A stretch of DNA of 64,000 nucleotides from Petrimonas sp. (GTDB lineage: Bacteria; Bacteroidota; Bacteroidia; Bacteroidales; Dysgonomonadaceae), in contig DUNG01000005.1 of NCBI GenBank assembly GCA_012839475.1, positions 1 to 64,000 of the forward strand. Reading direction: 5' to 3'. The notes beneath the pieces are model-generated. The model ran no database searches. It was given only the letters and a program-made list of their open reading frames with translations, and was not told the DNA's origin. Of this stretch, positions 53,351 to 62,503 are shown piece after piece (the stretch's first letter is position 1; each line of letters begins with the position of its first letter). A program made the position numbers and the translations under genes.

Positions 53351-54919
53351 TTATTTAGCCCAAAACATCTTGTCAGTAAAATTATCTTTATCTTTAAAGA
53401 GATTGTAATTCTCCGGGTTTGAGTTCCTTTCACTTGGCGGATAACGCAACCTATTGGGAACATTCGGATTTGTTGAAGAAGAGTGGTCCGTTGGGAAGTA
53501 TAATTCCGGATATCCGCTTCTTCTAATTTCTGACCAAGCTTGGGTAGTTTGAAGGAAACCAAAGTTCAACCAAGTTTGTGTCGCGATAACTTCTTCTTTG
53601 TTTGAAGCGGTCTCCCATTTGTTTTCTGCAAAGGCGATAACATCTTCTGCCGCGGGAGGAGGCGTAGGGGGACGGTATGTAGCTGTCGAATTGATATCGT
53701 AATAAAATTCGGTTGAAAAAACCATGCCGTTTACGAATGCCTCTTTTGCATCACCGCTTGCATAACCCTTGTTTATCGCGCTTGCTTTATATAACGCAAC
53801 CTCGGCAGCCGAAATTATGATTCCCGGCATATCCCTGTTACGGCTGAATGTAGCCGTATCATAGGAACAATAATAGTTTTCATTGTTCGGTCTTTCGAAA
53901 AGAGCTACTTGGGTTGCATAATCAGTACGTGTATCCACCCCAACGTAGTTGCCTTCGGAATTTGCATCAAATAGAATAACCAGCCTGGAGTCTCCTTCCA
54001 ATGCATCTATCATTGCCTGAGAGGCCCTGTTTAGCTGTCCACTCCAAGTTTCCCATCCACCTTGATACCCGTCGCCATAGTTAAATCCGTCACGATCCGG
54101 AACTACCTTGATATTCTCATCATTGTTATCAACCATAGGATATTTTGATGGGTTTTCAAGCATCTCCCTGATAGCAGCTTGTCCTTCCGTTTTTAAAGAA
54201 CCGTTATCCGCAACTCTTGTAGCAACGCGCAAACGCAATGAGTTGCAGTATTTCCGCCACAACATTAAATCGCCCCCGTTAATAAAATCCTGCGCTTTTA
54301 AGGCACTTGATGTAAGGGTAGAGAGAGAGGTCATGTTTGCCAATTGATCATTAATAGACTTTAAATCCGTTAGAACCAACGAGTAAATAGATTCTGCCGT
54401 GTCGTAAGCCGGATATGATTCAGCAACATTGCTGGTAACGGCCAAATAACCTGCTTTCGTAAATGGAACGTCCCCCCAGCAATCGGAAACCTGGATTAAA
54501 TGGTCATACACGAAAATACGGGATAACAGTACAAAAACCTCGTAATTGGGCTTACTGGCATCGCTTAACTTACTGTAAACATCTTCTAAAACCCGATACT
54601 GAGTTAACGCGTCGTAAAAATTATTCCAACGCTCTTCATAATAATTGTCGGAGTTTTGGTATCGTCCTTCAGAATTTAAAAATCCCAATGTTTGAGCAAA
54701 ACGGCTAATAGCAGAGTAGTCCCATGCAAATATTCTCATATAGGAGTTGAAAGTATATTCTCTTCCGGCATAAAACACTCCTGTCATTAGTTTTTCACAA
54801 GAGGCATCGTTTGTTTTAGAAGGATCAGCATACTTAGAAGAATAATCTTCTTCACTACAAGCAACCATTGTCAATGCAAAGATGCCTATGAAAAGTAATT
54901 TGGTAAATATATGTTTCAT
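53351..54919 (-). CDS. susD: SusD/RagB-family glycan-binding outer-membrane lipoprotein
   Basis: A 522-residue lipoprotein with lipobox TMVACSEED (Cys21). Helical TPR-like segments and ISRFAQTLGFLNSEG, LSRIFVYDHLIQVSDCWGDVPFTKA, GGDLMLWRKYCNSLRLRVATRV and WLNFGFLQTTQAWSEIRRSGYPELYF place it in the SusD-like 2 branch. It forms the lid of the SusC transporter and binds oligosaccharide at the cell surface. It is 45 bases downstream of susC. An imperfect hairpin at 53295-53328, whose T run is on the + strand, lies between it and the GH29 gene. Confidence 0.93.
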   Translation of the reverse strand: MKHIFTKLLFIGIFALTMVACSEEDYSSKYADPSKTNDASCEKLMTGVFYAGREYTFNSYMRIFAWDYSAISRFAQTLGFLNSEGRYQNSDNYYEERWNNFYDALTQYRVLEDVYSKLSDASKPNYEVFVLLSRIFVYDHLIQVSDCWGDVPFTKAGYLAVTSNVAESYPAYDTAESIYSLVLTDLKSINDQLANMTSLSTLTSSALKAQDFINGGDLMLWRKYCNSLRLRVATRVADNGSLKTEGQAAIREMLENPSKYPMVDNNDENIKVVPDRDGFNYGDGYQGGWETWSGQLNRASQAMIDALEGDSRLVILFDANSEGNYVGVDTRTDYATQVALFERPNNENYYCSYDTATFSRNRDMPGIIISAAEVALYKASAINKGYASGDAKEAFVNGMVFSTEFYYDINSTATYRPPTPPPAAEDVIAFAENKWETASNKEEVIATQTWLNFGFLQTTQAWSEIRRSGYPELYFPTDHSSSTNPNVPNRLRYPPSERNSNPENYNLFKDKDNFTDKMFWAK

Positions 54920-54964
54920 CGTTATAATTGTTAATGATTGTTATAAACATGTCGATTTCATAAA

Positions 54965-57900
54965 TTAAAAAGCAGCTCTAAGGGAAATCCCAAATGTTCT
55001 GGTTGTCGCTGTTGACCCTCCAATCTGTGTTTGAGAAATCCACGATGTTCCATCAGTAGCTTCCGCGTCAAAAATGGGTAGGTTTTTATATAAGTAGAAT
55101 GGATTTCTTGCAAAAACAGCTATCGATAGATTTCTACAATCAAATCGTGACGTGACATGTTTGGGAAGATTATATCGCAAAACCAGTTCTCTAACTTTAA
55201 CATAACTGTTTTCAAAAACAGAATGGGAATAATAGGTAGGAACGCCAACCCCCCAATTGTATGTCCAGTTGTACCATTTATCAGCTTCTAAGATAATGTC
55301 GTTGACAGAGCCGTCTTCTTTAACACCGGGTAGGATAATTCCATTATCATATACAATGGCCCCGGCAGGAGCATTACCTGTTCCTATACCAACAGGCTTG
55401 TTTGTTCCAATGTTATCTGGAAAATAATACCTTAATCCCCCATGTTCGGCATCTCTGTATTTCATTGATTCAACTAACGATCCTCGTCCCATTATATATT
55501 GGTAGGGCGTGTTCAGGATGTCGCCTCCAATACGAAAATCAAGAGATACATCGAAAGAGAAATTTTTGAAACTTAGTGTAGAACTAACGCCACCAACCGA
55601 TTTAGGCATAGCATTTCCTACTTTTACCCGATCTTCCGTTAGCTTATAAAAACCGTCACTACCTACAACGAAATTTCCATTACTGTCTTGCAGAGGAGCA
55701 AAAGAGTAAAGGTCACCCATAGGTTCTCCAACATGAGATTCTACACGAAGTGCCCCACCATCAATTGATGAATGAACCAATACATCGACACCCTCCGTTA
55801 GTTTTGTAACTTTGTTCTTGTTGAAAGCGATGTTACTGCTGACGTCCCAACGCCAATCTTCTGTCTGTATGGGTGTTCCGTATACTGCAAATTCGAATCC
55901 GTGATTTTGAAGTTCTCCGATATTTAAGAGAATAGATCTACCTCCCGAACTACTCGGCATAGTGGTCTCTAATATCTGGTCTTTAACGACGTTACTATAA
56001 AAAGATGCCTCAAATCCTAATCTATTGCCAAAAAATTTGCTTTCCCATCCGGCTTCAAACTCATATTTCTGTTCAGGACGAATTTTTTCATTACCAACAC
56101 TGGTTGAAACCGTGTTGTGTATATATCCCGAAGACGCTCCTTGATTGTATGCCTGAACTGCCTTATAGATTTCAGGAGCATTACCCACTTTTCCATACGA
56201 AACACGGAGTTTCCCATAATCATACCATCTTGGGATGGAATTACGGAAGGCATCCGTGTAAATAATACTTGAGTTGACGGACGGGTAGAAGAAAGAATTA
56301 CTACCTTTTGCCAATGTTGAAGTCTTCTCTTGTCTTCCTGTTCCTTCGATGAAAAAGTAATTATCCCATGACAAGCTTAATGTACCTAAGAAAGCCGTTT
56401 TTAGGTATTCACTCTTGTACATAGAGGCATTGGGAGTATTTTTACTTGCATTTATGTGGAACCAGTTTTCAACGGATAGACCATCTCTTGTCGAGACAGA
56501 TGAATTAAATACTTTTTCTGTTCTTCCTTGCCAACCGGCATTTGCTACCATTCCAATTTTATCGGTGAGATTGCGATTAAACATCAATAGGATGTCTCCA
56601 TAGTATATCTCATAACTCCTGTTGGACAATCCATAACTACCGGTATATGACCCATAAGCAAGCGGTCTTTCTGTTTTGTTTTTATTTTCTATTGCCTCGG
56701 TGGTGTAGTCTGTTGATAACCTGCCTTGTAGCGTTAATCCGTCAATTATTTGCCAACTTGGGGTTACACTTGCAATGAGGCGATTATTACTCTCTAATTG
56801 CTCTTTACCAAATATGTTCCAAAAATATTCAGACACAAGAGAACTGGCAGCTAAAGGATACGCGAACGACTCTTCAGGGGTGGGGCTTTGTTCGGCACTA
56901 TGTACGTTCATATAGCCCAAACTTGTAATAGTATGATCCCGGATATAGGCTACATCATCAAAGGCATTTGCCATACCTGAATAGTTATTTGTCAATCGGG
57001 TTATGCGGTATGGCCTATTTTTAATATCTTGAAGAATATAATTGGCAGTATATTGTAATTTTAACTTTTCATTTAGAGAATATGCTCCTGTCAGGCTAAA
57101 ATTGTGCTTTTTATAAGTACTGTTATATTGCGTGGGCAAATTGTCGATATAGGTGTACGAAAAACGCATATTCCCTTTTTGTGAGCCTTGCGTTACAGCC
57201 AAATTGTACGTTTGGTTCCATCCCGTTCTGAAAATCTCATTCCAAGGATTAGCGCTAACCGGTTCGTACTTACGAACTGTTCCATCGTAAAACAAAATAT
57301 CACTGCCGTCATATTTTGGGCCGAACGTTGCTGTCGCGGTTCTGATGGATTTATACGTTTTCCCGTTATAGGTCCTTTCCCAAAATCCCCCGGTAGCCTT
57401 TTCATAATCGCCGCGTGACCCCACGCGTACTCCAGGACCATAAGTCGTTTGATAAACAGGCATATATGCAACATAATCCGCGCTTATATTTGCATTGAAG
57501 TCAACTCCGATTCCCGATGTAGCAGAACCACTCTTGGTAGTAATCATCACGACACCGTTTGCTGCTTCAGAACCGTATAAAGCCGATGCGGATGCCCCTT
57601 TCAAAATAGATAAACTCTCGATATCTTCAGGGTTAATATCAACCAACCCGTTACTATTGATTCGTTGATCGTTCCAATAATCCCTTTCATTGGCGTCACC
57701 ATTTCTAATAGGGACACCATTCACGATGATCAACGGTTGGTTTGTGCCGGTAATAGAGCTCAGTCCGCGAACATTTATTGATACAGCGGCAGCATTTCCT
57801 CCCGGTGCTGCCTGAATACGGACTCCTGAAGCTTTACCGTATAATGAAGTGGCAAAGTTTGGAGTTCCCGTTTTTACCAACTCAGACGCGGATACCGTTG

Positions 57901-58291
57901 ATATAGAGTATCCCAATGCCTTAGATTCTCTCTTGATACCCAACGCGGTTACAACCACCTCCTCGAGCATTTCGGAGTCTTCTTCCAATACCACGTTGAT
58001 ACTTGTTCTACCATTAACGGCAACGGTCTGACTCTTCATTCCAACATAGCTAAAAATCAAGCTGCCATCTGATGGCACATTGCTCAATTCAAAATTTCCA
58101 TCCAAGTCAGTTGCGGTTCCATGACTTGCATTACTTTGAAGCACAACGGTTGCACCAATAATAGGCTCACCGTAAGCGTCTTGTACGGTACCTTGCACAA
58201 CAATGTTTTGTGCGAATAGGCCGATTGATCCAACCCACATGAATGTGAGAAATAGAGACCTCAATCGTTTGGATAAATTCTGTTTTTCCAT
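54965..58291 (-). CDS. susC: SusC/RagA-family TonB-linked outer-membrane transporter
   Basis: A receptor of about 1108 residues from the ATG at 58291 (MEKQNLSKRL), with signal peptide ending GLFAQ. A carboxypeptidase-like beta domain follows (VVQGTVQDAYGEPIIGATVVLQ, GNFELSNVPSDGSLIFSYVGM), then the TonB box region (EEVVVTALGIKRE), a plug (YGKASGVRIQAAPGGNAA, INPEDIESLSILKGASASALYG) and the 22-strand barrel ending GGSTATTRTFGISLRAAF. With SusD it imports glycan fragments using TonB energy. A TATCTTTG box (58397-58404, minus) fits its promoter. It is divergent from the GntR regulator. Confidence 0.96.
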   Translation of the reverse strand: MEKQNLSKRLRSLFLTFMWVGSIGLFAQNIVVQGTVQDAYGEPIIGATVVLQSNASHGTATDLDGNFELSNVPSDGSLIFSYVGMKSQTVAVNGRTSINVVLEEDSEMLEEVVVTALGIKRESKALGYSISTVSASELVKTGTPNFATSLYGKASGVRIQAAPGGNAAAVSINVRGLSSITGTNQPLIIVNGVPIRNGDANERDYWNDQRINSNGLVDINPEDIESLSILKGASASALYGSEAANGVVMITTKSGSATSGIGVDFNANISADYVAYMPVYQTTYGPGVRVGSRGDYEKATGGFWERTYNGKTYKSIRTATATFGPKYDGSDILFYDGTVRKYEPVSANPWNEIFRTGWNQTYNLAVTQGSQKGNMRFSYTYIDNLPTQYNSTYKKHNFSLTGAYSLNEKLKLQYTANYILQDIKNRPYRITRLTNNYSGMANAFDDVAYIRDHTITSLGYMNVHSAEQSPTPEESFAYPLAASSLVSEYFWNIFGKEQLESNNRLIASVTPSWQIIDGLTLQGRLSTDYTTEAIENKNKTERPLAYGSYTGSYGLSNRSYEIYYGDILLMFNRNLTDKIGMVANAGWQGRTEKVFNSSVSTRDGLSVENWFHINASKNTPNASMYKSEYLKTAFLGTLSLSWDNYFFIEGTGRQEKTSTLAKGSNSFFYPSVNSSIIYTDAFRNSIPRWYDYGKLRVSYGKVGNAPEIYKAVQAYNQGASSGYIHNTVSTSVGNEKIRPEQKYEFEAGWESKFFGNRLGFEASFYSNVVKDQILETTMPSSSGGRSILLNIGELQNHGFEFAVYGTPIQTEDWRWDVSSNIAFNKNKVTKLTEGVDVLVHSSIDGGALRVESHVGEPMGDLYSFAPLQDSNGNFVVGSDGFYKLTEDRVKVGNAMPKSVGGVSSTLSFKNFSFDVSLDFRIGGDILNTPYQYIMGRGSLVESMKYRDAEHGGLRYYFPDNIGTNKPVGIGTGNAPAGAIVYDNGIILPGVKEDGSVNDIILEADKWYNWTYNWGVGVPTYYSHSVFENSYVKVRELVLRYNLPKHVTSRFDCRNLSIAVFARNPFYLYKNLPIFDAEATDGTSWISQTQIGGSTATTRTFGISLRAAF

Positions 58292-58377
58292 TTGAAACAA
58301 TTAATAGTGATAAATATTTGCGTTTTTTTCGCTGTGTTTTGAATTAACATGAGATTTCAAGCAAACTTCTACATATA

Positions 58378-58404
58378 TGTTTAGACATTCAAATGCAAAG
58401 ATAT
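58378..58404 (-). promoter_or_regulatory. susC promoter box with adjacent palindrome
   Basis: TATCTTTG (minus, 58397-58404) is the probable susC -7 box. TGTTTAGACA (58378-58387), a 3+3 palindrome of the loose form seen at HutC/GntR sites, and ACATATATGT (58371-58380) lie just downstream of it, where a repressor could act. On the + strand TAATTTTG (58470-58477) may serve gntR. Confidence 0.4.
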
Positions 58405-58489
58405 ATAAAAAACAAAAGCAAAGTTTTTTTTTTGTTATTTTTTTTTGTTATTTTTTTCACTTATCTTTTTAATTTTGAAGAAAAAAAGC

Positions 58490-59239
58490 ATGAAAATAGA
58501 TCGTAATAGCCCTATTCCTTTGCACAAGCAGGCTGAGACACTTCTTCGGGAATTAATAACAGAGGAAGAATACAAAGAAGGGAAAATGTTGCCCAATGAA
58601 GTGGAATTGTCTAAACAATTGAAAATATCGAGAAATACATTGAGACAAGCCATCAACACGTTGGTTACGGAAGGTTTGTTGATACGAAAAAAAGGGGTGG
58701 GGACAAGGGTTGCCGAAAAAAACCTCTACAGTGAAGCGACTAATTGGTTGAGTTTTACGCAGGAAATGAGGGTGTTAGGGGTGAAAGTAGAAAATTTTGA
58801 ATTGCACTTGTCTAAACAGACGCCAACAGGCGATGCGATGAAATTCTTTGGAATACCCAATGATATAAAAATTCTTCGTTTAGAAAGGTTGAGAGGTAAA
58901 GAAAACTATCCATTTGTTTACTTCCATTCCGAATTTAATCCCATAATAGGATTAGACGGTACAGAAAACTTCACTCGCCCACTCTACAAGATATTAGAAA
59001 ACGATTATAATATAATCGTAAAAACCTCAAGAGAAGAGATCCGGGCAGCGGGAGCGGACAAATTCATCGCATCAAAATTAGAAATTGAAGTTGGCGATCC
59101 CATTCTCATAAGAAAAAGATTTGTAAGTGATGTAAATAACGTGCCAATCGAATACAATGTAGGTTGGTATAGGGCTGATTCTTTTAGCTACAAAATTGAA
59201 TGTGTCAGGGAATTTAAAGTATCTTCTGATGGAATGTAA
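58490..59239 (+). CDS. GntR-family (HutC/UTRA) transcriptional regulator
   Basis: A 249-residue regulator from the ATG at 58490 (MKIDRNSPIPLHKQ). The winged helix covers about residues 10-75 (GKMLPNEVELSKQLKISRNTLRQAINTLVTEGLLIRKKGVGTRVA). The UTRA effector domain follows (ILRLERLRGKENYPFVYFHSEFNP...PIEYNVGWYRADSF). UTRA members bind sugar phosphates or similar metabolites. It sits between susC and the isomerase-kinase genes and is the natural local regulator. Candidate sites are at 59328-59341 and 62463-62477. The upstream in-frame ATG (58445) would put the promoter box inside the gene. Confidence 0.93.
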   Translation: MKIDRNSPIPLHKQAETLLRELITEEEYKEGKMLPNEVELSKQLKISRNTLRQAINTLVTEGLLIRKKGVGTRVAEKNLYSEATNWLSFTQEMRVLGVKVENFELHLSKQTPTGDAMKFFGIPNDIKILRLERLRGKENYPFVYFHSEFNPIIGLDGTENFTRPLYKILENDYNIIVKTSREEIRAAGADKFIASKLEIEVGDPILIRKRFVSDVNNVPIEYNVGWYRADSFSYKIECVREFKVSSDGM

Positions 59240-59314
59240 TTACAGTAGTCGCCATTTTTCTTTGTAAAAGAGGTAAAAAATATTAAAAATAAATGTCGTA
59301 ATTAATAGTTTATT

Positions 59315-59341
59315 TACTTTTGCATTTTGTATGTTCATACA
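59315..59341 (+). promoter_or_regulatory. promoter box and candidate GntR operator before the isomerase gene
   Basis: TACTTTTG (59315-59322) is a -7 box. TGTATG-TT-CATACA (59328-59341), a perfect 6-bp inverted repeat, lies at the expected start point, 31 bases before the ATG. Nearly the same site stands before the GH92 gene. Confidence 0.55.
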
Positions 59342-59372
59342 TTGTGTTGTATAGATTATAGGCACGTGCAAA

Positions 59373-61115
59373 ATGGTTCTAAGCAGAAAAAATAATTACG
59401 ATAAAAGTCCTTCAATTACATTAACAGAAGGATTTATACGTGAGGGATGGCAAAAAGTTTCATCTTTTATAAAGGAGAAAGCAAAAAACACCCAAACATT
59501 AACGATTGATTGTTATACCGGAATTTATTACGACTTTCTAAAATCGAAATTTCAAGAAATCGATAACACGTTGTTTATCGACACGTTAGAATTACTCAAA
59601 TCGAAGGATGAAGTTGATGCATTAACCCGGTCTTTTTTAACCAAAGATATTCTGTTTGGTTTTTACACCAATCTTTCCGTCAGCGACTATTTCGATGAAG
59701 AAAAACTCCGTTCCGCGAGGGAAAGCATTGAGCAAACCCCAGGCACGGTAATCGTTTTCGGGTACGGAGCAGAGTATGTAACAAAAGGCGATATAACCAT
59801 TTACGCGGATATGCCCCGATGGGAAATCCAGCAGCGGATGCGAAGAAAGGAAGTGAACGGGTTGGGAGTAAACAACAAAGATGAAGCTTTTTCACTTCAA
59901 TACAAACGGGGTCTTTTTAACGACTGGAAAGTACTGGACAAGCACAAAAAATCAATCTATGATACTGTTGATTTCTGGCTTGACACTGTCAATGATGAAC
60001 GACCCAAACTGATTGACAAAAATACTTTCTTCAAGGGAATGGATAAAGCATCGAGTTCCCCTTTCAGGGTTGTACCTTTTTTCGATCCCGCGCCTTGGGG
60101 CGGGCAATGGATGAAAGAGGTGTGCGATTTGGATCGTACGGTAAGTAATTTTGGCTGGTGTTTTGACTGTGTGCCCGAAGAGAACAGCCTGCTGCTTAAA
60201 GTTAAGGGTATTGAATTCGAGATGCCATCGATTAACCTGGTTTATACCCGAAGCAAAGAGTTGCTTGGGGAACCCGTTGAAGCCCGTTTCGGGAAAGAAT
60301 TCCCTATCCGATTTGACATTTTGGATACAATGGGGGGAGGCAATCTCAGTTTGCAGGTACACCCAACAACCGAGTATGCACGGGATAACTTTGGTTTGTC
60401 TTACACACAAGATGAAAGTTATTACATTGTGGATGCCAAAGAGGATAGTTATGTCTATTTGGGGCTTAAAACCGGCATAAATCCTGATGAAATGATTGCC
60501 GATTTAGAAGAAGCCCAAAAAAACCCCCGCTTTGTGTTTGATGTGGATAGATACGTGAATAAAGTTCCCGCGAAAAAGCACGATCATTTCCTTATTCCCG
60601 GCGGAACCATACATTGTTCGGGAAAAGATACTTTGGTACTTGAAATTAGCTCGACTCCCAATCTTTTTACTTTTAAGCTCTGGGACTGGCAGCGGTTGGG
60701 ACTCGATGGGAAACCGCGTCCGATAAATGTTGAACGCGGCAAGAAAGTGATTGCATGGGAAAGAGATACCGAGTTTACTTACAATGAACTTGTAAACAGG
60801 ATGGAGGTTTTAAGTGAAACCGATACGGTTCGAGAAGAAAAAACGGGGTTGCATAGGAATGAGTTTATCGAAACAAGGAGGCATATATTTACCGATAAGG
60901 TAACGCACTACACCAACGATTCGGTTAACGTGCTAAATCTGGTAGAAGGCGATTCGGTGATTGTGGAGAGCCTAAACGGTCATTTTGAACCTTTTGTTGT
61001 CCATTATGCTGAAACCTTTATAGTGCCGGCTAAAGTGAAAATATATACCATTCGACCCTATGGTAGTTCAGAAGGGAAAGAGTGTGTTACCATAAAAGCA
61101 TCCGTGCGATGTTAA
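59373..61115 (+). CDS. class I mannose-6-phosphate isomerase with N-terminal extra domain
   Basis: A 580-residue protein, about 200 longer than a plain ManA. The C-terminal part is a type I phosphomannose isomerase: WGGQWMKEV, the zinc-site LSLQVHPTTEYA (Gln328-His330), HDHFLIPGGTIHCSG and LEISSTPNLFTFKLWDW. The N-terminal 200 residues (TLTIDCYTGIYYDFL, PGTVIVFGYGAEYV) resemble a degenerate nucleoside/uridine-kinase-like domain found fused to this enzyme in Bacteroidota. It interconverts mannose-6-phosphate and fructose-6-phosphate in the cytoplasm, downstream of the ROK kinase in the pathway. It heads the operon isomerase-transporter relic-kinase. Confidence 0.92.
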   Translation: MVLSRKNNYDKSPSITLTEGFIREGWQKVSSFIKEKAKNTQTLTIDCYTGIYYDFLKSKFQEIDNTLFIDTLELLKSKDEVDALTRSFLTKDILFGFYTNLSVSDYFDEEKLRSARESIEQTPGTVIVFGYGAEYVTKGDITIYADMPRWEIQQRMRRKEVNGLGVNNKDEAFSLQYKRGLFNDWKVLDKHKKSIYDTVDFWLDTVNDERPKLIDKNTFFKGMDKASSSPFRVVPFFDPAPWGGQWMKEVCDLDRTVSNFGWCFDCVPEENSLLLKVKGIEFEMPSINLVYTRSKELLGEPVEARFGKEFPIRFDILDTMGGGNLSLQVHPTTEYARDNFGLSYTQDESYYIVDAKEDSYVYLGLKTGINPDEMIADLEEAQKNPRFVFDVDRYVNKVPAKKHDHFLIPGGTIHCSGKDTLVLEISSTPNLFTFKLWDWQRLGLDGKPRPINVERGKKVIAWERDTEFTYNELVNRMEVLSETDTVREEKTGLHRNEFIETRRHIFTDKVTHYTNDSVNVLNLVEGDSVIVESLNGHFEPFVVHYAETFIVPAKVKIYTIRPYGSSEGKECVTIKASVRC

Positions 61116-61118
61116 TTC

Positions 61119-61337
61119 ATGAAGATGATGAGCACATTGAAAAAATCTAATCTCCTTGCTCCCATTGCTGCTTTTTTAGGCTTTTTTATCATGGGGGTTG
61201 TAGGTGGCGCTGTTATACCCTTTATCCAGGGGCTGGTAAATGACAGCATCAGCTTTGTTGCCGCGCTTTCGGTAATTTTCATCTCTCTTTCACTTATTCT
61301 GTTTTTTACCTTTAACCTCAAAAAAAATGTTCAGTAA
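61119..61337 (+). pseudogene. C-terminal remnant of a sugar MFS transporter
   Basis: A 72-codon frame, two transmembrane helices long. FIMGVVGGAVIPFIQGLVND followed by SFVAALSVIFISLSLILFF resembles the last two helices of FucP/glucose-galactose type MFS symporters, which have about 12 helices and 400 residues. The rest of the transporter is missing: the complete isomerase gene ends three bases upstream. An ATG has allowed the frame to stay open, and it overlaps the ROK start by 11 bases, as an intact transporter gene might have done. It is probably a deletion relic. A working two-helix peptide is less likely. Confidence 0.6.
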
Positions 61338-62418
61338 CGATTCACGAACAGTAATGACTTTGGATGCCGGTGGTACTAATTTTGTCTTTACGGCAATACA
61401 AGGCAATCAGGAAATAGTAAATCCTGTTGTATTGCCTTCCCATTCCGGCAACCTGTATGTTTGTCTGGAAACGATTGTTGAAGGATTTAACATGATAGAG
61501 AAAATGTTGGATGATAGACCTGTTGCCATCAGCTTTGCATTTCCGGGTCCCGCGGATTACGAGAACGGCATAATAGGTGATTTACCCAACTTCCCCGCAT
61601 TCCGTGGCGGTGTGGCATTAGGCCCTTACCTGAATGAAAAATTCGGCTTGCCTGTTTTTATCAATAATGACGGCAACCTTTTCGCTTATGGAGAGGCCAT
61701 TGCCGGAGCATTGCCTGAAATAAACGGCAAGTTGAAGAAGGCCGGAAGTTCCAAGCAATATAAAAACCTGCTTGGGATTACCATGGGAACAGGCTTTGGA
61801 GGCGGAGTGGTAATCAATAATATACTACTTACGGGTGACAACGGTTGTGGAGGTGATGTATGGTGTTCAGCGAATAAGTATAACAATGGTTTGATCGCGG
61901 AAGAGGGGGTCAGTATTCGTGCCGTTAAAAGGGTGTATCACGAATTGTCGGGCGATGATACAGAACTGACTCCCAAAGAGATTTATGACATTGCGGAAGG
62001 CGAACTGTCGGGCGATAGGAACGCGGCTATTGGTGCTTTTGAAGAACTTGGCAGGGTAGCCGGTTTTACCGTTGCCGAATCGCTCAACATTGTAGATGGC
62101 ATTGTGGTGATTGGAGGGGGAATCTCCAAAGCATACAAATACATTTTACCGGCAATGGTAGATGAAATGAGTGGTACACGCGGCATGATAAGCGGCAACA
62201 TCTTCCCTCGTCTGCAAATGAAAGTTTATAACCTTATGAGTGATGCGGATAGAAAAGAGTTTTTGCAGGATGAGTCGGTGTTGGTTCCCATCCCCGGTTC
62301 TGATAAAGAGGTGAGTTATAACATCGAAAAAAAGACAGGCGTGGTTGTAAGCAGCATCGGGACCAGTCGAGCCGTTGCTTTAGGTGCTTACGCGTACGCG
62401 TTGCGGATGTTGAATTAA
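61327..62418 (+). CDS. ROK-family sugar kinase (gluco/mannokinase-like)
   Basis: A 363-residue kinase. The phosphate loop is MTLDAGGTNFVF and the sugar-binding and catalytic part is PVFINNDGNLFAYGE (Asp in NND is the base). ITMGTGFGGGVVINN and IVVIGGGISKAYKY complete the ASKHA fold. The usual ROK zinc motif is altered (CGGDVWC in place of the Cys-rich loop). Within this locus mannose is the expected substrate, giving mannose-6-phosphate for the isomerase two genes upstream. The start overlaps the transporter relic by 11 bases, which points to co-transcription. Confidence 0.92.
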   Translation: MFSNDSRTVMTLDAGGTNFVFTAIQGNQEIVNPVVLPSHSGNLYVCLETIVEGFNMIEKMLDDRPVAISFAFPGPADYENGIIGDLPNFPAFRGGVALGPYLNEKFGLPVFINNDGNLFAYGEAIAGALPEINGKLKKAGSSKQYKNLLGITMGTGFGGGVVINNILLTGDNGCGGDVWCSANKYNNGLIAEEGVSIRAVKRVYHELSGDDTELTPKEIYDIAEGELSGDRNAAIGAFEELGRVAGFTVAESLNIVDGIVVIGGGISKAYKYILPAMVDEMSGTRGMISGNIFPRLQMKVYNLMSDADRKEFLQDESVLVPIPGSDKEVSYNIEKKTGVVVSSIGTSRAVALGAYAYALRMLN

Positions 62419-62451
62419 CCTGTTCTATTTTATTTAAAACGTTAATTTTTT

Positions 62452-62477
62452 AAATACAATATTGTATTTTTCATACA
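62452..62477 (+). promoter_or_regulatory. palindromes upstream of GH92, candidate GntR operator
   Basis: AAATACAATATTGTATTT (62452-62469) is a perfect 18-bp palindrome. It runs into TGTAT-TTTTC-ATACA (62463-62477), which shares TGTAT and TTCATACA with the site at 59328-59341. Together they lie 27-52 bases before the GH92 ATG. Confidence 0.5.
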
Positions 62478-62503
62478 CTGAAGTATAAAAACAAAATAGT
62501 CTT

